DNA of 64,000 nucleotides, taken from contig JARKIF010000013.1 of NCBI GenBank assembly GCA_029378245.1, positions 1-64,000 of the forward strand. Reading direction: 5' to 3'. A program made the position numbers and the translations under genes. The notes beneath the pieces were generated by a model. The model was given only the letters and a program-made list of their open reading frames with translations. It was not told the DNA's origin and searched no databases. This DNA is from Roridomyces roridus. Lineage: Eukaryota > Basidiomycota > Agaricomycetes > Agaricales > Mycenaceae. This document shows positions 57,431 through 64,000 of this stretch, piece by piece; position 1 is the first letter of the stretch, and the number at the start of each line of letters is the position of its first letter.

Positions 57431-58835
57431 TGCTCTAAACCTACTATAGAAATCGACAACACTCGAAGAATCTAACCAGATGAGTCGAGATACAGACGAA
57501 TCTATATCCAACTAACCCAATCACGAAGCTCCGGGGCGAGTGACAACTATTGAATAGCGGGAATGTGGCAAGTATAAGTCCCTAGTACAGGGCCTTGTAA
57601 AGGTTGTAGGGAATTGGGTGATATAGTCTCGGATACGATGTCGAAACAAAGTATTGTGAATTGAGATCCTTGATATGAACCAAGAATGACGATTCTAAAG
57701 CGTTTTGTAGATGGTAAAGCTTCACAGCTAACACAAAAGGTAGATTGAGTTTGGCTAAAGCCGGGTTTTGCAATAAAGCAGGTATTTGGGTCTTTCGATC
57801 CCTTTCTCACTGGTATCCGAAGACGACAGCGACCGATACAACACGGATTTCGTAGATTCCAACACTTCACAACTCTGAACACACAAATAACCCTTGACAG
57901 ACACACGGTACGACACAATCCAACAGATACTGATTCCAACACACTGATTCACACTCAAGTCACACACAATAGCCAACAAACAAATGTTTAGATTTTCAAT
58001 AGCGATTGCTTAACTACGCAATGCACCGTCGAAAGCCTCGGACAAAACCCTTGATCGCAGCTGGTAGCTTGCTAGTGGGGGAAGTATCCGCTGCCTTCTT
58101 GGGTAGCACTCTATCTACTTTATACAGGTCCGAGAATCATATGATAGTACAAACGAATGGCGCAATAATTAGAAATGTCCTTGGTATCTGGAATGGAAAC
58201 ACCCTGATTGGTTGATTAGAACCGGCATCGTGTACGGCCGGTGTGCCAAGCCATGATTCCGTGTGGCGGATCTGACGATCCGTGACTCCAACATTGATCC
58301 ATGACTCGACTGATTTTAGTGAAGTCGTATCCGACCTCTCCCTTGATTGTATACCCTCCAGACGTACGCCCATAGTTTGTGGGTCCAGAACGATACCCAT
58401 ATCTCCGACTACCTGTCCCGGATACCAGCAGATACTAGTTCGAAGACTAGTATCCGACCCGGATCCTCCTTGTCCCGACTGCTGATGACAACTACGTCAC
58501 TTCCTTCGGACCCGCTTCGGCGGTCTACTCATGTTTCAGGCTTTTCGGCCGACTTGCCCATCATCCCGTGAACTTCCGAACCTCCGAATTGCACTCGCAC
58601 CAAGGTTCGAACAGCTGACAATCGTACAATGGTTAAGAACTTGTTTAATTGGCGTATCCCATTGGTAGAGCAGGTATCCACAACTCCTACATGTTTCGGA
58701 GTGAGCCTGTCGGTCATATTCAGGTAAATACCCTTCAACCCGTACAGTACTCTTAAGTATCCACCACACTGACTGTCTCTGGGCTCAACATCAGTCTTGT
58801 ACTGAGATGACTTAGTGTCATGAAACCAGCGCTTG
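57431..58835. other. Non-coding or decayed retroelement sequence
   Basis: 1.4 kb with only short frames (longest about 130 codons, without polymerase or protease motifs). AT-richer than flanking genes. Nothing else supported. Confidence 0.4.
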
Positions 58836-59382
58836 TGTTATGTCCCGTTCCAATGCCAACTCCGGTACCTCAACTCCGGTACTCAACTCTGGTATTCAAC
58901 TCCGGTACTCAACTCCGGTCACGTCCGGATTCCTCCCGACGTCGAAGTGCATCACGCGCTCCTCGGTTCTATCCGGGTACTCGGGTTTTCACGCGATGAA
59001 GGTATCTGAGCGTTTCCCCCGGACTTGGTATTCATCAGGATATCCACTTGATCATTCCGTGCGGACTTAATCAGCTTATATCCACATAGCCGCATAAGTC
59101 CGTTTCTATTATTGGTCTGTGGTAATGACATATATCCCTACTTACTCGTATATAAGACTTTCCTTATCTGTATTCAACCTTAGTTGATAATTGACGTTCT
59201 TGACTACTCGTCTTGGTTGGTTCCTACTCCTTCCCTTCCTATCAACATAGCTAGGCGTCTTTGACACCCTACTCCTCTGTGGTGCTCTTAGATCGCTCCT
59301 CCGGTCGACTCCTTCCAACTCCGGTCACTACCGGAGTTCCGGCATCTACTCCGGACTTGTCTTTTGGAATCGGATCGTAACA
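58836..59382 (+). mobile_element. LTR-like sequence (candidate solo LTR)
   Basis: Begins TGTTATGTCCCGTTCC and ends CGGATCGTAACA, TG...CA termini with TGTTAYG/CGTAACA near-symmetry. Inside are CAACTCCGGTA repeats, the shared CACTTGATCATTCCGTGCGG segment and a TATA-like GTATATAAGACTTT at about 59148 followed by a pyrimidine-rich tract. A related U3-R-like stretch (GTATATAAGACCTTCC) appears at about 60318. No gag-pol frame nearby. Confidence 0.5.
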
Positions 59383-59567
59383 GCTTGCCGACTGATCCGG
59401 TGATGCCATCACCGCCATCAGTTACGGATCACGAGATTCGTTATCATCAACAAACGTACGTTCGGTCCACGCACGACAAGTCCTTCCTCGAGAGATGGAT
59501 GTCGCCCGCCTGAACAAGGAGTGGGTAGTCCCAGAGGAACTACCACTCGGATACGAGAGCTGTCACT

Positions 59568-59775
59568 CGAACGATAGGACAACAGTACTTGTCCAGCGTG
59601 GGAAGGGTTGCTAGAACAGAACCTGACGCGCCGTGTTAGAACCCGACGAGGGGTTCAAACACAGTCACACACGAACGATAGGACAACAGTACTTGTCCAG
59701 CGCGGGAAGGGTTGCTAGGACAGAGCCCGACGCGCCGTGTTAGAACCCGACGAGGGGTTCAAACACAGTCACACA
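59568..59775 (+). repeat. Tandem duplication, 104-bp unit x2
   Basis: CGAACGATAGGACAACAGTA through CGAGGGGTTCAAACACAGTC is repeated head to tail at 59568 and 59672 with three or four changes (GTGGGAAGG/GCGGGAAGG, AGAACAGAACCT/AGGACAGAGCCC). Recent by its low divergence. Confidence 0.85.
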
Positions 59776-59783
59776 ACATCCTC

Positions 59784-59805
59784 GGCATGATCCAGTGATC
59801 ATGCC
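59784..59805. repeat. 9-bp perfect hairpin
   Basis: GGCATGATC-CAGT-GATCATGCC just after the tandem repeat. Confidence 0.7.
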
Positions 59806-60269
59806 AAGGAGGGGTAACCTATAGGGTTACAGGGGACGCTCCACTTAACTCCATTAAGAGAGGAGCCGCGTAGGGGTAATTAAGGGTCAGGGACCGATCG
59901 TACAGGAGAACGCTCCTGAGGGATTTAGTATTTATACTTGGGTAGAATCTCATGTACAGTAGATTCTACCTCGTCTAATCTCCAGCGCTACTTTGGCTTA
60001 CGGGTTACGTTCTCTTCCCTCACGGACACAACCCGACTCGCCTATTCGCCGAGACTCAACTCATCTCGTTGTGCTCGACTCGTCTCCTCTCGACGTTCTC
60101 GAGCTCGTCGACCTTCTCGTCGTACCCGGCCGTGTCACCCACGCCGTTCCGCGTCTGATCCGATCACCCGGCAAGCCGGCCTAGACGCTGTCGTTGACAC
60201 TTAGCTAGGATACTACCTCTGAAATCGTGCAAAACGCGTGTTTTCAAGGGCAGTCAAATTCCATGCTTA

Positions 60270-60620
60270 TCACCGTTCTCAAGTCTATTTTAGTGTCTTG
60301 ACAAATATCTCTCACACTTAGTATATAAGACCTTCCTTTTGTACTCGGTACTTCAGTTGGAATATTAATGTTCCTGGTCTATTCGACCTTGGCTGCTCCA
60401 AGCCCTCCTCTCCTCCTTTATCGTCTCGTCCAGATTGCTTCCCTTGGAAGTAGCGTAGGGAACCCGGTCACCCTGGGTCTTTGTGATGTCACCGGTTGGA
60501 CTCCATCTCCCTCCTCCGACTTTTCGTCCCTCTCCGGAGTCCTTCGTCCCGGAGTTCCGGTCATTCTTACTCCGGTCGTCCTTATCCGGGATTCCAGTCA
60601 GCCTCGGATCCGGCACCTAA
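60270..60620 (+). repeat. Second partial LTR-like stretch
   Basis: Carries GTATATAAGACCTTCC (about 60318), a pyrimidine-rich tract, and TCCGGAGTCC/GGAGTTCCGG words that match the 3' half of the 58836-59382 sequence in order, though strongly diverged. Its end near 60620 lacks a clear CA terminus. Confidence 0.4.
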
Positions 60621-60952
60621 CATCCATGGTCTTGCCATCAGCAGGATCAGTATGTGATGGGGTCACAGAATTGAGATCAAACAAGCTATCAGCGAGAGAC
60701 AATGGCCACCAGAGCGACAAAGTTGATTGTTATCAGTGAACAATGCTGGATTTTGACCTCCGGATCACTCAAACACCCTCATTTTGCCATTTTCGGCGAC
60801 CGCGATGTGGAATAATGGGACCGGCAGCCTATTCCATATTCCAGAAGACGGTGAGTGGAATATTTGGCTGTTCCCGACCCGGGAGAGGCCCAAATCCTAT
60901 TCCATACCACGGTTATTCCATATCATGGTATTCCATAAGAGAGACTCTACTG

Positions 60953-62048
60953 TATTAACACATGATCACAGGGAGTGTTGTATATGGAAACACTGACTGC
61001 CTTTGATGCGAACGACTGTGTTAGCGTTCAACGACACAAGATGTGCCTCCGCTTCGCTCCGGCAACGGGAGCTTTTCACCACCGTTAAATTTGATTTTAT
61101 GCTGCACTCTCTAAGTACCCGCATCAACAGATTCAACACTACATTCAGTGCAACCATGAGGACTTGGACTTGGCGACACAATTCGACATAAGCTTCATCC
61201 ACATCGTGGCACGCCTCGTCGTCACATCGCAATATTCTGATATTCATATCCTCTAGATTCCCTCAGGGTCCCGATCCGGCGGCGTGCATCGCACGGCTGA
61301 GCGGGACTGAGTGATACGTGTCAGTTGGGGGCAGGGAATGAGTGGGATTGCGTACATGATAGCCTCGAGCTGCTCGTTCGCGCGCAGAGCTCCACTGCAG
61401 TGTAGTGGGCGAGATTTTTGCAGCAACCAGTATTCGGCACATGACGGGTAACACACGGGATGATGTGGGACTATGGCAGGCTGCAGCCAAGAATGAAAGC
61501 TCCGTCTTCGACGATCAGTTGTGGAACGACGGCGATAACCAGCAAGCTCAGGAAAAAAAAAGCGGCAGAATCAGCGAGGGAAGCAGCAGCCAGAACGAAG
61601 CGGGGGGGAGATAGGGTTGGCCCAGACAGATGGCCGGAGTTCCACCTCGCAAGAAGCCAGTGTGGCGTTTGATACGGGATTCCAGATAACTTGAAGTATT
61701 GTCAAGGACGGCACAGTTTGGGCACAATGGAAGAGTGGGGATGACGGCCAAAGGTCTGGAGGGAGCAGGTTGGGGGAGGAATGAGGGAACGGGCTCCCCA
61801 CAGTGTGTTTTATATGTGGGGCCTGGGCTCTGCCGGAGAGACGCGTCAAATCGGCCCAATGCTGTAGCTGTCAAGAAAGCTGTAGAGCTGTCACCGTGCG
61901 AGAATGGAAACAAAGGATCCAAGAAGGATCTCACAAAGCTGTTAAGAAACCCATTCGACGAGTGAGATGAGCGTAAAGAGAAAGTCCATTTGGGGATAGA
62001 CTGACAGATGTACAAACAAAAAGGAGCCATAATCTTAAAGAACGGATA
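60953..62048. other. Intergenic region
   Basis: 1.1 kb. The minus-strand frame 61548-62030 (160 codons) is Pro/Ser/Leu-rich without motifs; not called. Confidence 0.35.
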
Positions 62049-62633
62049 CAGTCGTTTTCAAAACTATATACGGGTTTTGATCCCCCGCTCCATGAAGATC
62101 GTTGTTGACCGTTGTATGTCGGCGAGTCTGCTTCTGCTCTCCCACTGGCCCCACCGGCCCCACTATTTTGCGTCATACGCCGCTACGCGGTGGCATGATT
62201 CCAAGAATACTCTCTAGTACTTACTACTCCACCATCGTTGCTACGTATTTATAGGTGGACTGCTCACGCCCTGCTGTATGGTTCCTCATGGACTCGAATT
62301 CTTTGCCCTACCCCCGTACTCGCACGTACTACCGCGAACACCCGGCTTGCTTCCTGCGAGGTGTAGCACTGTAGTAGAGAAGTACGACTTGTTTCTTGAT
62401 CTCATGGGGGAGGTTCTTGCGGTGCCTCGAGCCATGGCCCATGGGTGATATCGTAGAGCAGGAGAGGATACGCCGTCCGTGGCAGCCGCACAGCCATGCA
62501 ATTGAAGCGTGGAGTTGAGTGGAGTATGCGGCTGCCAAAAGCGGACAGAAGCAGACTCGCCGACATACAACGGTCAACAAAGATCTTCATGGAGCGGGGG
62601 ATCAAAACCCGTATATAGTTTTGAAAACGACTG
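62049..62633. mobile_element. MITE with 88-bp terminal inverted repeats and TA target duplication
   Basis: The first 88 bases (starting CAGTCGTTTTCAAAACTATA) and the reverse complement of the last 88 differ at one position (53). TA flanks both sides (62047-62048, 62634-62635). Total 585 bases, no coding frame of transposase size. Structure matches a non-autonomous Tc1/mariner-type element; the near-identical arms indicate recent activity. Confidence 0.85.
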
Positions 62634-62858
62634 TAATGAGTGTTGATTGGTGATCCCCGTTGTGATACAGTCAAAGTGGATTCAAAGTGGAATACTAATA
62701 ATATACACAGGCTTCCAAAAAAACACAAGGAAACACTGTACAACATCGAACATTCAGAAAGTACATCTGCATTCAAGAGAAATTGAAGCTCTCAAGGTTA
62801 AACCTACGGTTGACTCCTGAGTCAGCTGTCGATCCACGGATGTTTAAATTCCACAGAC

Positions 62859-63161
62859 TCACCCGGTAGGTCCATTAGCACAGCCAGACGGACCCTTTTT
62901 CACAACCGACGGGCCATTAGTGCACTTATCGTGCTTGCCACCAGACTCGAAGAAGTTGGCGTGGTTGGGGACGCCGGAGAAACTGATGGACTTGGCGGAC
63001 CCGCCGTTCTTCAGGAAGACGCAGTCGCCCGCCTTGACATTTGGGCTGCGGGCGACGACTGCACCGTTACAGTCTGCGCCGGCGTGCCACACAAAGTCTG
63101 CACCGAGGACGGGGGAGACAGCGACGAGGATGGCGCTGATGAGGACGAGGTTGAATTGCAT
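62859..63161 (-). CDS. Small secreted protein with four cysteines
   Basis: Single minus-strand frame from ATG 63161, 100 residues. Signal peptide MQFNLVLISAILVAVSPVLG; mature part starts ADFVWHAGADCNGAVVARS and continues KAGDCVFLKNGG, SISFSGVPNHANFFESGGK, HDKCTNGPSVVKKGPSGC. Four Cys could form two disulfides, in a probably beta-rich ~80-residue domain. An AATAAATA box lies about 100 bases upstream (near 63265). The stop codon TGA lies inside a GTGAGT donor-like sequence (62856-62861), so an extra short 3' exon is possible. No family recognised. Confidence 0.6.
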   Translation of the reverse strand: MQFNLVLISAILVAVSPVLGADFVWHAGADCNGAVVARSPNVKAGDCVFLKNGGSAKSISFSGVPNHANFFESGGKHDKCTNGPSVVKKGPSGCANGPTG

Positions 63162-64000
63162 TCTGGAGCACGGGTAAGCAGTGAGTGATAGTAGAAGAGG
63201 AGACAACCCCCCTGATTTGACGACGAGCAGAGGATGAGTAGATGGGTTGAAGCTCTGTACCACAGGGCGTATTTATTCGTTTTTTGAACACCTGGCCGGA
63301 ATTGGCCTTTGAACAAGCATCGCTGTGGTTTTGCAACTTTCAGTTAAAGGCGATGGGAGATGTGATCCCGCGACCACAATCAGGTTGAACCAAGTAACAA
63401 CCGCTCTTTATGCTATTGTGAATCAACAATGCAATAGTCTGTAGTCAAATAGGGCATATGTATTTGAGCCACAGATGACTATTCTCACTGCCCCGAGCCG
63501 AAGCAGTGCTTGGCGTAGATGAAGGGAGTCCCGCCGTGAGTCTTAAATTTGCTTCCAGGTTCAGCTGGACTCAAAAACCCCGGGCTTGCTTCACAGCGTC
63601 ATTCTGCACTCGAGGCAGCCACACAGTGACGCTGCACCGCGGGGGACTACGGTACTCTCGGGGCAGAACGACATATGTCGCGAACGTGGGCCAGTGAAAA
63701 GATTCGTGGAGCAGATGGGAGGGTGTACATATCTGGCCGCATTGAGTTAAATACAATACAGTTCGGCATGAGATGAGGTATCCAAAACTCCCAACGATAC
63801 ACTGGAAGTGCCACTATGCAGTGCGATGGCTGCCGTTAACTCGCGATGTGGTGGGGGCAATCCGTTGGATTCGGGGTTCCGTGAGTCGCGCACTTCTACT
63901 TTATAAGGGATCATCAGGGAGTATTCCATTTTGATTCCATTTGTACAGCGTTCAAAATCCGTCACAGGAACCTTCTCCGAGGGAGGCTCCATTGACTTTT
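63162..64000. other. Right-hand end of the window, no supported gene
   Basis: Apart from the promoter of the small secreted protein I see no gene. A minus-strand frame entering at 63992 (MEPPSEKVPVTDFE...) could be the edge of a gene outside the window but has no recognisable feature and contains a TATA-like TTATAAAG. Confidence 0.3.

Larger units (their letters stand above)
56880..60952. mobile_element. TA-flanked TIR element, interrupted by LTR-like and other repeats
   Basis: CAGTAGAGTTGCTCATATGGAATA starts at 56880 and the reverse complement of the other end reads CAGTAGAGTCTCTCTTATGGAATA, ending at 60952; both ends are flanked by TA (56878-56879, 60953-60954), as in Tc1/mariner-pogo elements. 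Both ends also carry GGTTATTCCA/TATTCCATA motifs in inverted and direct order. No transposase frame is found inside. Between ~57000 and ~60770 the DNA is of a different kind (LTR-like, ACTCCGG-rich), so a short TIR element was probably split by later insertions. The element's integrity is inferred from its ends only. Confidence 0.55.

Noticed and set aside
59568..59775. CRISPR-like array
   Set aside because: Only two long head-to-tail units with no spacers, and the genome is eukaryotic.
61548..62030. 160-codon minus-strand frame as a gene
   Set aside because: Low-complexity Pro/Ser/Leu composition, no motif, no splice partners or leader.
63747..63992. Minus-strand frame at the right edge as a gene
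   Set aside because: Contains promoter-like TATA sequence, no recognisable residues, and cannot be judged at the window edge.

Overview
The window looks like a gene-rich to moderately repeat-rich stretch of a basidiomycete, most likely an Agaricomycete (mushroom-forming fungus). The basis is many GT-AG introns of about 45-60 nt, multi-exon genes on both strands, a C-terminal fungal CBM1 domain, GH43/GH30/tannase-type secreted enzymes, fungal F-box and BTB proteins, a CTR copper transporter, a fungal siderophore transporter and two G-alpha-like genes. All gene models below were assembled by hand from splice signals and reading-frame continuity; no database search was possible, so family names are recognition from motifs.

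Layout. 0-11 kb: N-terminus of a ferric reductase (cut by the window edge), a GH43 arabinanase-like gene, a gene-poor zone with many tRNA-like B-box repeats, a CBM1-bearing esterase remnant, a CTR copper transporter followed by a ~260-bp direct-repeat array, and an FSH-type serine hydrolase. 12-16 kb: a secreted helix-rich protein of unknown family, a convergent GH30 endo-beta-1,6-galactanase-like gene, and beyond it a 5'-truncated copy of the same unknown family. 17-21 kb: a 12-exon, ~950-residue protein with TPR-like repeats. 22-28 kb: small membrane and small secreted proteins, a degenerate gene bracketed by two copies of a tRNA-derived SINE-like repeat, a tannase/feruloyl esterase. 28-33 kb: conserved small protein, BTB protein, conserved hypothetical, then an intact G-alpha-like gene that has lost its nucleotide-binding motifs. 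34-46 kb: mpaB-like oxygenase, RPA1-N-like small protein, phi-type GST, a canonical G-alpha, an FAD monooxygenase, and a multi-pass membrane protein. 48-52 kb: a tiny cysteine-rich secreted protein encoded with micro-exons and two F-box proteins. 52-56 kb: a siderophore transporter gene broken by a ~1.9-kb insertion. 56.9-62.6 kb: mobile-element territory (a TA-flanked TIR element interrupted by LTR-like sequence, tandem repeats, and a clean 585-bp MITE). The right end carries one more small secreted protein.

Working together: the secreted set (GH43, GH30, CBM1 protein, tannase-type esterase) fits side-chain and linkage attack on plant or fungal cell-wall polysaccharides. Ferric reductase, CTR and the broken siderophore carrier are separate metal-uptake genes. 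No biosynthetic core enzyme (PKS, NRPS, terpene synthase) is visible, so the FAD monooxygenase and mpaB-like gene are not evidence for a cluster. The most unusual observations are the G-box-less G-alpha with an uninterrupted ORF, the unknown helix-rich secreted pair around GH30, the micro-exon secreted peptide, and the layered transposon insertions.
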